From assembly GCA_910574745.1 (NCBI GenBank), contig CAJTCE010000010.1, positions 1 to 64,000 of the forward strand: 64,000 nt of DNA, written 5' to 3'. This stretch comes from Lachnospiraceae bacterium. GTDB taxonomy: Bacteria; Bacillota; Clostridia; Lachnospirales; Lachnospiraceae. The translations under genes were made by a program, and so were the position numbers. Each line of letters starts with the position of its first letter. Position 1 is the stretch's first letter. Positions 50,798-59,275 of this stretch are shown in pieces. Under the pieces are notes generated by a model. It ran no database searches. It worked only from the letters and a program-made list of their open reading frames with translations, and had not been told where the DNA came from.

Positions 50798-51559
50798 TCA
50801 ATATGCTTTTGAGGACATCCGTACAATCTGTTCATAAAAGTGCTCCCGGTTTCCATCGCTTTCATAAATATCCCTGATAACGCCATCCGCCAGAAAAAGT
50901 ATTCTCTTACAATAACTCGCAACAAGGGGGTCATGGGTTACCATCACAATTGCCTTACCGTTTTCTTTGTTGATTTTTGTAAAATAGTCCATAATATTCA
51001 AAGCCGAGGGCATATCCAGGTTTCCCGTAGGCTCATCTGCCAGAATCATATCCGGATCATTGGACAACGCTCTCGCAATGGCTGCACGCTGCTTTTCCCC
51101 TCCTGAAAGTTCATAAGGATATTTCTTCAAAAGCTCTTCTATTTCCAAAAGGTTTGCATTCTTATTCACGACCTCCCGCATCTTCCGGTATTTTGTTTTA
51201 TTTAGCACCATAGGAAGCATGATATTCTCTTCCACGGACAGATTGTTCATCAGATTAAACTCCTGAAATACAAATCCTATCTTATTTCTTCTCAGCTGTG
51301 CCAATCCGTCGCTTTTTTGCTTTCGCACATCTGTATTTTCATAGTATAGTTTTCCTTTTGTAGGCCGGTCTATGGTTCCTATGATTTTTAAAAGTGTTGT
51401 TTTTCCGCAGCCGGAACGCCCCATGATACCTATAAATTCTCCCTGCTCCACCGTAAAATCAATTCCTTTTAAAACAGGATATTCCCTGTTTCCTGCCGCC
51501 TTATTTATAATTGAATGATTATAACTTTTTTTCAATCCGCAGACATTTACCAGACTCAT
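50798..51559 (-). CDS. ABC transporter ATP-binding protein (BceA/MacB type)
   Basis: 253 residues. Walker A GRSGCGKTTLLK, Q-loop VFQEFNLMNNLSVEENI, signature LSGGEKQRAAIARALSNDPD, Walker B MILADEPTG and H-switch VMVTHDPLVASYC are all intact. It powers the FtsX-type permease encoded 12 bp upstream. This pairing is typical of antimicrobial-peptide resistance or lipid-II-flux sensing exporters, but no two-component system is adjacent. Good ribosome site AAGGAGAG. Confidence 0.92.
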   Translation of the reverse strand: MSLVNVCGLKKSYNHSIINKAAGNREYPVLKGIDFTVEQGEFIGIMGRSGCGKTTLLKIIGTIDRPTKGKLYYENTDVRKQKSDGLAQLRRNKIGFVFQEFNLMNNLSVEENIMLPMVLNKTKYRKMREVVNKNANLLEIEELLKKYPYELSGGEKQRAAIARALSNDPDMILADEPTGNLDMPSALNIMDYFTKINKENGKAIVMVTHDPLVASYCKRILFLADGVIRDIYESDGNREHFYEQIVRMSSKAY

Positions 51560-51571
51560 TTTCCACTCTCC

Positions 51572-53392
51572 TTAACCGTTGACAATTATCATTGTGCTTT
51601 TCTTAATTACCACCTTTTTAATCCAATAGAAATATGCAATATGAAAGCAGACAAATATAGCCTGGAACGGGACATATTTGAAAAGAAAATCATGAATCAA
51701 CATATCCCTGTCTTCCATTTCCGCCAGCATATATATGCCCGACAGCAATACCGACAGGATAACGGGAATTCCCAGTATTTTTCCATATTCCAAAGACATG
51801 GCTTTATATATGGACCTTTTTGTCATTCCCATATGATGCAGCATTTTATATTTCCGGTTTAAAAACGGGATATCCCCCTGCATTTTTAAAGCAAAGATTC
51901 CAAATACGGAAAAAAGGCAGTACACGCCCGTAAACAGAATGATAATTTTGACAAAAAACATATTCCGATCGGCCTCCTTTAAATATTCATATCTCCAGAA
52001 TACATCTGCATTTTGAGAGGAAAAAAGGCTTTGATATGTTGCAAACTCCTTTTCCAGCTTTCCTTTTTTCGCAATAATCCTATATGTATCCTTATAACCG
52101 GTAACGGCGGCTTCGGGAAGTACTGCAAATTCACGCAGACAATCCGGCTTTTCTGTGCCGAAAATGATTTCATTGCGCCGCTCTGTAACAGTAAAAGCAT
52201 CCTCTTGACTTAAATATATTAAATCCACGGTATCCGGCTCTAAGGCGGTGGACTCGTTAACCCATATAGCCTCTTTGTCTTCCAGATGCAGGTTTCCTGA
52301 AGTAAGCCTGTTATAATCACGATCCGATATGCAAAAGCTGCTCCTTTCCCCATTTTCCAAATCGGCTTTCTCTCTATATCCTTTTATGGCTGATACTGCA
52401 ATGCTGTCGTTTCCCAGCATTTCCCTCAGTATAATCTCTGATTCATCATCCTCTGACACACCCACAAAACCATAGGGATACGCAGGGCTATCCTCATCCT
52501 TTGGCGTCTGTGAAATGACGGAAGCGCCTGTAAAAAAGAGAATCACAAAATCCAGCACAAGCATGATAAACAGCAGGTTGCAATTACTTTTAAATTTGTA
52601 ATAAAATTCATTTAAAGTAAGCATATGCTTATAATAAAATCCCTTAAACAATTTTAATAATATCAGAATCAGACTTCCGCCAAATGACAGGATGGTATAG
52701 ATTCCGGCCAAGCATATTATCATGCTGATAAAATGATATAAAATATTCTCTCTTTTGAGCAACTCCATAGCATATACAAAGAGGACAATTCCTCCGATTA
52801 CCAGAAAACAGCTCCAGCCCGGTTTTCCTTCTTTTTTCATTTCCCTTAGCCAAAATCCTGACAAATCCCTTTTGCAAAAATACAGCAGCATGATTACCCA
52901 TTCTATGAAAAATAATAAAAAGCTTATCTTTACAACTGTTCCGGGAATCCATAGAATATCAGACGGGAAAACCGTAATCACAAATCCGGCTGCCCTAAGG
53001 ACCACCGGCAATAAAGCCGAAAGAAGACCTCCTGCCAAAATTCCCCCGAACACGGAAAATATGTAAATAAATAGAAATTCTACAGAAAAAAACTTGAATA
53101 TTGTTTTCCTGTCGCTTCCAAGCATCAGCAAAAGCGCGTAGTCCCTGTTTTTTGTTTTCATATAATATCCTGTGGAATAGAAAATAAAAAATACGGATAT
53201 GATCCCTGCAATGAGAAAAGCCATGGTACAAAGCCAGTTCATATTGCCTGCTTTTTCATTCAATCCATACTGATCCTTAACTGTAAATGCGGTTAAAAAG
53301 AATATTTCCAACACAATTGACAAAGCAATACTTATGGAGTAAAACAATACATTTTTCTTTTCCATATTCTTATAAACCATTTTTGCCAGCAT
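51572..53392 (-). CDS. FtsX-like ABC permease (BceB-like)
   Basis: 606 residues: an N-terminal segment LAKMVYKNMEKKNVLFYSIS, about eight to ten membrane spans and a ~200-residue extracytoplasmic domain between the later spans (about residues 295-475), as in BceB/VraG-type permeases. MLLMLGSDRKTIFKF and MLHHMGMTKRSIYKAMSLEY are the paired FtsX coupling regions. It is followed by its ATPase. Ligand unknown; peptide antibiotic resistance is plausible. Confidence 0.85.
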   Translation of the reverse strand: MLAKMVYKNMEKKNVLFYSISIALSIVLEIFFLTAFTVKDQYGLNEKAGNMNWLCTMAFLIAGIISVFFIFYSTGYYMKTKNRDYALLLMLGSDRKTIFKFFSVEFLFIYIFSVFGGILAGGLLSALLPVVLRAAGFVITVFPSDILWIPGTVVKISFLLFFIEWVIMLLYFCKRDLSGFWLREMKKEGKPGWSCFLVIGGIVLFVYAMELLKRENILYHFISMIICLAGIYTILSFGGSLILILLKLFKGFYYKHMLTLNEFYYKFKSNCNLLFIMLVLDFVILFFTGASVISQTPKDEDSPAYPYGFVGVSEDDESEIILREMLGNDSIAVSAIKGYREKADLENGERSSFCISDRDYNRLTSGNLHLEDKEAIWVNESTALEPDTVDLIYLSQEDAFTVTERRNEIIFGTEKPDCLREFAVLPEAAVTGYKDTYRIIAKKGKLEKEFATYQSLFSSQNADVFWRYEYLKEADRNMFFVKIIILFTGVYCLFSVFGIFALKMQGDIPFLNRKYKMLHHMGMTKRSIYKAMSLEYGKILGIPVILSVLLSGIYMLAEMEDRDMLIHDFLFKYVPFQAIFVCFHIAYFYWIKKVVIKKSTMIIVNG

Positions 53393-53741
53393 CTTAAGTT
53401 CCTCCGTACTTTGACAATTCCTTTGTTACCTATTACTTTTCAGCTTTGATTACCCATGGGCAATATTATATAGACAATCTATATATCGGACATCTATATA
53501 ATACCATAAACATTTTCTTTGTCAAGAGAGCGATAAAGCAATCTGTCGCTGCTATTACATTTTGTTACCGGAGAATCCTGACAAGTTTCCCTGTTTTACA
53601 CTCTCAAACTTATACTAAAGGATTTCTCCCAATGTCCGATATATATATAAATAAGTGACAGGCTATGGAGAGCGTATTTTCAAGGAACGGAGTTCCCGAA
53701 ATATGCTCTTTTCTGTTATATTTTCGGAAAGGAAGGGTATT
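53393..53741. promoter_or_regulatory. Divergent control region with a 14-bp inverted repeat
   Basis: TATATATCGGACAT (53480-53493) recurs reversed as ATGTCCGATATATA (53632-53645). A direct repeat ATCTATATA occurs at 53477 and 53492, 15 bp apart. These look like binding sites of one regulator placed upstream of the permease and of the small gene at 53742. No gene lies between. Confidence 0.5.
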
Positions 53742-54200
53742 ATGATGACAATATCAGGAGTAGAAACGGATTTTAGAGCAGCGGGCAGATATGCCAGAAA
53801 GGACTGGATGCAGAATGAGGATGTAGCGGCTTTTAAGAAAGAACTCCTTTCGGCTATGGGAAGGGACCAGGATAAAAAGGCTCCATACAGCCATTTGGCA
53901 AAAGACGGCATCATTGACTATAACGGGGTAATCTTTGTCTGTGATTACGAACACAATACATTGTGCCTCGGCGATGTGAGCAACCCGAAAAATGTTATTT
54001 ACGTACCGTTGGCTAATGGAGGCACATTGCAGGTAAACAGAGACAATATCGGCGACTTGTCAAGAGCGATCGGCATGTTCTCGCCGGAGGATGTAAACCG
54101 GATACTGCGGGCAATTTCCAAAGACGCCCAATGCCAGAAAAAACTGCTGGAAATCGACGAGGCGAAAAACAGCATTGGGGAAGAGGACGATAAGGAATAA
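53742..54200 (+). CDS. Hypothetical protein, 152 residues
   Basis: Starts MMTISGVETDFRAAGRYARK (ATG 53742, site GGAAGGG); upstream codons in the frame have no ribosome site. The protein is soluble, acidic and contains YNGVIFVCDYEHNTLCLGDV and IGMFSPEDVNRILRAISKD. I do not recognise a family. It is a single gene with its own terminator-like inverted repeat at 54294-54334 and shares a divergent control region with the ABC exporter, which may mean shared regulation. Confidence 0.6.
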   Translation: MMTISGVETDFRAAGRYARKDWMQNEDVAAFKKELLSAMGRDQDKKAPYSHLAKDGIIDYNGVIFVCDYEHNTLCLGDVSNPKNVIYVPLANGGTLQVNRDNIGDLSRAIGMFSPEDVNRILRAISKDAQCQKKLLEIDEAKNSIGEEDDKE

Positions 54201-54242
54201 TATTTACTCAAATTACAAAAGCCGGAAAGACTTCCGGAACAC

Positions 54243-54334
54243 TCACAAGAGTACCTGAGATAACGGGTACGCCAGACATCTTGTGATTTGATTAAAGAAC
54301 AGGATATAGCCATAAAGTTATACCCTGTTCTTTT
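54243..54334. terminator. Two hairpins after the hypothetical gene
   Basis: CACAAGA...GTACC / GGGTAC...TCTTGTG forms a first stem (54247-54284). AAAGAACAGGATAT / ATACCCTGTTCTTT forms a second (54294-54334, one mismatch) ending in TTTT, a rho-independent terminator for the plus strand. The second overlaps a methyltransferase remnant on the other strand. Confidence 0.65.
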
Positions 54335-54465
54335 CCATAAGACTCCCGCAACTGTGCAGGATAGTATTTCGTAGAACGATACGTTCTCTTTCCCGTCCAT
54401 CTAAGCTCTGGAAATCCCTTTATCATCGGTCATGGTTCAAATTCAAAAGTAAGCTGTTCATCCAT
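54292..54465 (-). pseudogene. N-terminal remnant of a DNA methyltransferase gene
   Basis: After AGGAGG, ATG 54465 reads MDEQLTFEFEP, an in-frame TGA, then KGFPELRWTGKRTYRSTKYY and PAQLRESYGKE before running out. The GFPELxWTGKR.YRST.YYPAQLRE pattern is the conserved start of Mod-type (type III or adenine) DNA methyltransferases. Everything downstream, including the DPPY motif, is missing. It directly follows dinD on the same strand. Confidence 0.65.
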
Positions 54466-54478
54466 TTAATTATTCCTC

Positions 54479-55387
54479 CTATAGCTCGTCAGCAGGGAGC
54501 TTTCCTGACTGCTCTGCAATCTTCTTTTCCTGTGATTTTACACGGCGTTCCAATTTCTTAATATCCTCAGACGGCGGAAGTTCCTCCGGTTTAATTCCAC
54601 GTTCTCCAAGCATACTGCGAACAGAACTATTATTCTGGATATGTTCTATGGTAATAGATGCCTCGCCCTGCAAATCCTTTTCCTCAACATTGTAGTTCGT
54701 CATTTCCGTAGCTAAGTTCTTTGCCGCAATGGTAAGTGTGGGCAGGAAATCAGCCAATGGCCTGTTATCTTTAACACCAAGCTTTTGCTTCATATCCTGT
54801 GTAGTATAACCTCCAAACAGGGCCGTATCTCCTTTAGAGCGAATCCTGCCGAACCCGGCATCATCAACGCCACGTTCATAAATATTTTGCGATAATCGTT
54901 TTTCAGATTCTCGCAATCTGCCGCGAGCTTCCGTGCGTTCTATATATGCAATACGTTCTTCAATGAGTTCCTGCTTTCTTGTCTGTACAGCAAAGTAACT
55001 TTGTGCAAAAGCGATTTCATCTTTCTTGGGGTCGCCATTTTGTGCAATCAGATAACAGGCATAGCGAGTGAGCATATAGTCTTTTATATTTCGCTTCGCG
55101 CCGCTACCCAGTTGAACCATTTTCGTGACCTCACGAAAATGGTCTGAAAGCGCAATACCAGAGGTTTCACAAGATTCTATCGACCGTTTAATTGCCTTTT
55201 CAAAATTTTCCCAGCGTTCATATCCGAGTAACGGCATCAACTCCCGCGCCAGCCAGTATTCAACATCTGTATCATCAAATACTGCCATAGCACCTTCAAC
55301 AGCCGATTTCGTATAAGGAAAAGTAATTGTCTGCTCCTCTTTACACAGAGCTGCCTTATATACATCCTCTATTGTTTCATGCACCAA
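54479..55387 (-). CDS. dinD: DNA damage-inducible protein D (BRO-N/DinD)
   Basis: 302 residues. BRO-N-like start (DDTDVEYWLARELMPLLGYE, WENFEKAIKRSIESCETSG), then the DinD-specific GSGAKRNIKDYMLTRYACYL, IAQNGDPKKDEIAFAQSYFA and a C-terminal coiled, charged region. DinD in E. coli antagonises RecA. The start is TTG or GTG at 55384-55387 without a strong ribosome site. No clear Firmicute LexA box (GAAC-N4-GTTC) was found upstream. It is often linked to phage or restriction islands; here a Mod remnant follows. Confidence 0.85.
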   Translation of the reverse strand: MVHETIEDVYKAALCKEEQTITFPYTKSAVEGAMAVFDDTDVEYWLARELMPLLGYERWENFEKAIKRSIESCETSGIALSDHFREVTKMVQLGSGAKRNIKDYMLTRYACYLIAQNGDPKKDEIAFAQSYFAVQTRKQELIEERIAYIERTEARGRLRESEKRLSQNIYERGVDDAGFGRIRSKGDTALFGGYTTQDMKQKLGVKDNRPLADFLPTLTIAAKNLATEMTNYNVEEKDLQGEASITIEHIQNNSSVRSMLGERGIKPEELPPSEDIKKLERRVKSQEKKIAEQSGKLPADEL

Positions 55388-55680
55388 GATACCAAAATTC
55401 CGATTAAGTATAACATGAACTTACTTGTATTTAAAAGAGTTTACTTCGTAATTGCAACAATTTCAATAACTCTCAATACTATCACTCCAGCAAAAATAAT
55501 ATGATAAGACAATGGTTGACTGAAGACGAATTATTCCGGGCTGATTTAGAAGAACAATAGTATTTGAAAATGAGATTTTTCAATATTGCTTTATTTCTTT
55601 TATTATACAGATATTTTAGACCAGATTGTAAATATAACTCATGAATTGAAATCTCCAACAGCTACTCATTTTTATCATGA
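55388..55680. other. No gene recognised
   Basis: AT-rich, about 290 bp between dinD and the MATE gene. One 19-codon plus-strand frame (MIRQWLTEDELFRADLEEQ, 55501) looks like a gene fragment without context. Confidence 0.4.
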
Positions 55681-57066
55681 CTACTCCATCGTTTCCGCCG
55701 TCCTTCTATACTCCTTCCTCTTCAACTCTCCAACCACCATACAAGCCGCAATCACACCCGCACCGCCATCCGCCACAGGTCCTGCATACATGATCCCGTC
55801 GATTCCCATAAACAAAGGAAAAATCACAATCAGGGGAAGCAGAAGGATAATCTGTCTGGTAAGGGCTAAAAACATACCTCTTTTGGGCTTTCCGATTGCC
55901 GTAAAGAAATTGGAGGAAATGGGCTGCAAAAAGTTAATAAAGGTAAAAAACAAATAGATTCTGAAATAATTTATCGCAAATTCAAAGTAAGCATCCGAGC
56001 CTTCCCCAAAGATGGAAATAATCTGTCCCGGTATAAGCTGAAATGCCAGAAATGCCAAAAAGGACAGACCAAATCCGCAGAGAACCGCACGCCTGTAAGC
56101 GGTTTTAACCCTGTCATATTTAGCCGCTCCGTAGTTAAAGCTGACAATCGGCTGCAGGCCCTGTGATGTACCGATGACAAATGACATAAATACCTGATTT
56201 ACCTTTGTAATAATTCCCGCACAGGCAATGGGTATGGCCTCTCCGTATACAGAAAGGGCTCCGTAATATTTCAGGGATTTATTCATGACAATCTGCACGA
56301 TCATCATGGAAAGCTGGTTGCTGCAGGGCGCCGCTCCTAAGGACATGATTCTTTTTACATATTCCCCCTGCACCTTGAGATGTTTCTTTTCCAATTCCAC
56401 GGATTTACAATGCATTAAATAGGAAAGCGCCAAAAGCGCCGAAATTACCTGGCCGATAACCGTAGCAAGAGCAGCTCCCGCCATTCCCATATGAAAACCA
56501 AATACAAATAGGGCGTCCAGAATCGTGTTCACAACGGCGCCCGTCAGATTGCACGCCATGGTCATCCGGGGACTGCCGTCCGCACGAATCAGATGGCCCC
56601 CTCCCGTTGCAAAAATCACAAAGGGAAAACCAAAGGATACTATCCTCGTATATGTCATGGCATAGTTTAACACATCCGCCGGAGAGCCGAAAAATATCAT
56701 CAGCTGTTTTAAAAATATCTGGGTAATCAGACACAGGACCACGCCGCAGGAAAACAGCATAACAGCGGCATTTCCCATATAATAGACCGCCTTTTCCTTA
56801 TCTCCTTTTCCCATGGCAAGATTAAAGGCGGAAGCTCCTCCGATGCCAAACAACAGGCCGATGGCAATACAGGATATGGATAAGGGAAAGGAAATGTTTG
56901 TGGCTGCATTTCCCAGCCCGCCTACGCTCCTTCCGATAAAAAACTGGTCTACAATATTGTACAAGGAACCTACCAGCATGGAAATAATACTGGGGATGGC
57001 AAACTGCAAAAGCAGCGTATTGATTTTTTCCTCGCCTAATGCACTTCTATCCGTAACAGATTTCAT
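55681..57066 (-). CDS. MATE-family multidrug exporter (first)
   Basis: 461 residues from ATG 57066 (AGGAG nine bases upstream). Twelve hydrophobic segments in two homologous halves: LLLQFAIPSIISMLVGSLYN with IVDQFFIGRSVGGLGNAA in the first and GIITKVNQVFMSFVIGTSQG with LQPIVSFNYGA in the second. It exports cationic compounds using Na+ or H+. It is divergent from the marR gene across a short region with a perfect palindrome, so the MarR protein may control it as well as the second MATE gene. Confidence 0.9.
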   Translation of the reverse strand: MKSVTDRSALGEEKINTLLLQFAIPSIISMLVGSLYNIVDQFFIGRSVGGLGNAATNISFPLSISCIAIGLLFGIGGASAFNLAMGKGDKEKAVYYMGNAAVMLFSCGVVLCLITQIFLKQLMIFFGSPADVLNYAMTYTRIVSFGFPFVIFATGGGHLIRADGSPRMTMACNLTGAVVNTILDALFVFGFHMGMAGAALATVIGQVISALLALSYLMHCKSVELEKKHLKVQGEYVKRIMSLGAAPCSNQLSMMIVQIVMNKSLKYYGALSVYGEAIPIACAGIITKVNQVFMSFVIGTSQGLQPIVSFNYGAAKYDRVKTAYRRAVLCGFGLSFLAFLAFQLIPGQIISIFGEGSDAYFEFAINYFRIYLFFTFINFLQPISSNFFTAIGKPKRGMFLALTRQIILLLPLIVIFPLFMGIDGIMYAGPVADGGAGVIAACMVVGELKRKEYRRTAETME

Positions 57067-57174
57067 TTTCATCAACTCCTGTTTTCTATCATAACATCTT
57101 TTTTTTTAAAGTGTAAATTGCCCCTTGCATTTTTTTTAATTTTTCTGTATCATATATTTTCGTAACACCATTAT

Positions 57175-57186
57175 GTAGCATGCTAC
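57175..57186. promoter_or_regulatory. Candidate MarR operator palindrome
   Basis: GTAGCATGCTAC, a perfect 12-bp palindrome about 30 bp before the MarR start and ~110 bp before the divergent MATE gene, with AT-rich flanks. Position fits auto- and divergent regulation. Confidence 0.6.
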
Positions 57187-57216
57187 AATTATCATAGATA
57201 TTTGGAGACCTTCCAC

Positions 57217-57639
57217 ATGAGCCACACGGGACTTCTATTGAAGAAAATAAGCAACAGGCTGGAATGCAACAGAAACCGCGCCTTGAAAGAACTGGGTCTG
57301 ACGGCCACACAGGTGGATTTGCTTTACTATCTATACAGCCATCAGGAGCAGGAAAACACCCTTTCCGATATTACTGCTTTTTTCGGTATTCAGCATACAA
57401 GCGCCATTCATGTTCTGAAAATACTGGAAGAAAAGGGTTATATTTTGAAAAAGCCCACCAAGCGTAATCCCCGCTTCAAAAATATCTGCCTGACAGATAA
57501 AGGCTATCCTTTGATGGAAAAATTCGACGCCAATATCGCTGCCATACACCAGCAGTTATTTGCCGGCATTACAGAATCTGAAATCACAGAATTAGACAGA
57601 CTTTTAAAAATTATTTATAACAATTTAGAAAAAATCTGA
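57217..57639 (+). CDS. MarR-family regulator
   Basis: 140 residues from ATG 57217 (GGAG site; a TTG five codons earlier is less likely). Winged-helix core with LGLTATQVDLLYYLYSHQ, DITAFFGIQHTSAIHVLKIL and the wing KKPTKRNPRFKNICLTDKGY. A dimeric repressor of efflux genes is expected. It lies between two MATE exporters, divergent from one and 42 bp upstream of the other, and probably represses both. Confidence 0.9.
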   Translation: MSHTGLLLKKISNRLECNRNRALKELGLTATQVDLLYYLYSHQEQENTLSDITAFFGIQHTSAIHVLKILEEKGYILKKPTKRNPRFKNICLTDKGYPLMEKFDANIAAIHQQLFAGITESEITELDRLLKIIYNNLEKI

Positions 57640-57680
57640 TTTTAAAAGACATTGAAACACAATCGAGAGGAGACAGAATC

Positions 57681-59090
57681 ATGCAGGACAAAACAACAGA
57701 AATTTTCAGGGACGCCCCTGTTCCCAAGGCGGTCTTTACCAACATTATTCCTTCTATAATCAGTATGATTATGGTTTTGGTCTATAACCTTGCGGACACC
57801 TTCTTTATCGGGCAGACAAAGAATGCTTTTATGGTGGCTGCCGTTTCCGTGGCGACTCCCGCCTTTCTTATTTTTATGGCAATCGGTATGCTTTTCGGTA
57901 TCGGCGGTACCTCACTGATTTCCCGTATGCTGGGAGAAGGAAAAGAAGACAAGGCTAAGAACACCTCCGCCTTTTGCTTTTGGACAGGAGCAGTCATAGG
58001 CATTATTTCCATGGTATTCATATGGATTTTTGTAACCCCCATTTGTCGTATGGTAGGAGCCAGCGATGATACCATTGGCTATACTACCCAATATCTGAGT
58101 ATTGTTTCTTGCAGCATTCCTTTCTTAATCATAGGAAATACCTTCAGCAATATCATCCGCGCAGAAGGTAAACCCCAAAAAGCTATGATCGGTATGGTAA
58201 TCGGCAATCTGATCAATATCGTACTGGATCCCATTATGATTCTTTTTCTGCACTGGAATGTTGCAGGCGCTGCCATTGCTACGGTAATCGGTAATGTCTT
58301 TGCTGCCGTTTATTATATTTCCCATCTGGTTTCAAAGGATTCCATGCTTTCCATCCGATTAAAGGATTACAAGGCAGGAGAAAGAATTGCGTCAGGCGTG
58401 CTTGCTATTGGTATTCCCGCTTCATTAAACAGTATTTTAATGAGCGTTTCCAATATCATTATTAATAATATGATGAAAAAGCACGGAGATATGGCAGTTG
58501 CCGGTCTGGGCGTTGCCATGAAGGTAAATATGATCGTAGTTATGCTGTTAATCGGGCTTGGCACCGGTATACAGCCCTTACTGGGATATTGCTTTGGTGC
58601 CCGAAACAGAAAGCGTTATCTTGCCGTTTTAAAGTTCTCTTTAATCCTTGCCTTCTGTATGAGTGCAGTTATGACCGTCATCTGCTATTGCGGGGCCAGT
58701 CCTTTGGTTCGGGCATTTCTGGATAACCCCGAGGCTTTTGATTATGGTATGTCTTTTGCCAGAATCTATATTTACTCCGGGCCTATTATCGGAATCCTTT
58801 TCGTACTGATCAATGCCATTCAGTCCACGGGGGCCGCTCTGCCCTCCCTCATTCTGTCTATCAGCAGGCAGGGACTTTTATATATCCCCACTCTGCTGAC
58901 CTTCAGAAGGCTTTTTGATACGCCCCGGATGCTTGCGCTGTCCCAGCCTGTAACAGACTACCTTGCCACAACCCTTGCGGCTGTATTATTTATCATTACC
59001 TACCGGAAATATTTTAAGAGCTTTGACAATAGCGCACCGGTTGAAGCTTCTGTAAAGGAAGTAGCCTATTCTACGGAAACCACTTCATAA
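57681..59090 (+). CDS. MATE-family multidrug exporter (second)
   Basis: 469 residues, twelve hydrophobic segments. [20 protein letters not shown] and [20 protein letters not shown] are the family's half-repeat signatures. It is in an operon with marR. The 3' end overlaps the end of the convergent copper ATPase gene by 25 bp, so its last eight codons are antisense to that gene's end. It belongs to a different MATE subtype from the 55681-57066 protein, judged by low similarity by eye. Confidence 0.9.
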   Translation: MQDKTTEIFRDAPVPKAVFTNIIPSIISMIMVLVYNLADTFFIGQTKNAFMVAAVSVATPAFLIFMAIGMLFGIGGTSLISRMLGEGKEDKAKNTSAFCFWTGAVIGIISMVFIWIFVTPICRMVGASDDTIGYTTQYLSIVSCSIPFLIIGNTFSNIIRAEGKPQKAMIGMVIGNLINIVLDPIMILFLHWNVAGAAIATVIGNVFAAVYYISHLVSKDSMLSIRLKDYKAGERIASGVLAIGIPASLNSILMSVSNIIINNMMKKHGDMAVAGLGVAMKVNMIVVMLLIGLGTGIQPLLGYCFGARNRKRYLAVLKFSLILAFCMSAVMTVICYCGASPLVRAFLDNPEAFDYGMSFARIYIYSGPIIGILFVLINAIQSTGAALPSLILSISRQGLLYIPTLLTFRRLFDTPRMLALSQPVTDYLATTLAAVLFIITYRKYFKSFDNSAPVEASVKEVAYSTETTS

Positions 59091-59275
59091 TCCTGGTCTT
59101 CCACGGCTTTTTTCAGAATCTCATCTGCTACAGGAGCATTTAAAGTAAGGACGGCTGTTCCCGCCTCATGGCTGACAGCAGCCTCCTTTACCTCCGGCAG
59201 GGCTTCTAATGCCTTCTTTACCCTTGCCTCGCAGTGTCCGCACATCATTCCGTTGATTTTCATTGTTTTTTCCAT
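59066..59275 (-). CDS. copZ: Possible nested CopZ-like copper chaperone
   Basis: An internal ATG at 59275, in frame with copA, is preceded by AAAGAGGTAAACAAC, a normal ribosome site. The product ([20 protein letters not shown]..., 69 residues) would be a complete HMA chaperone like CopZ. Whether it is made separately, or only as the tail of CopA, cannot be decided from sequence. Confidence 0.4.
   Translation of the reverse strand: MEKTMKINGMMCGHCEARVKKALEALPEVKEAAVSHEAGTAVLTLNAPVADEILKKAVEDQDYEVVSVE

Noticed and set aside
55117-55142. Perfect 26-bp palindrome CCATTTTCGTGA-CC-TCACGAAAATGG inside dinD
   Set aside because: It falls on codons for the family-conserved stretch FREVTKM, so coding constraint explains it; kept only as a curiosity.
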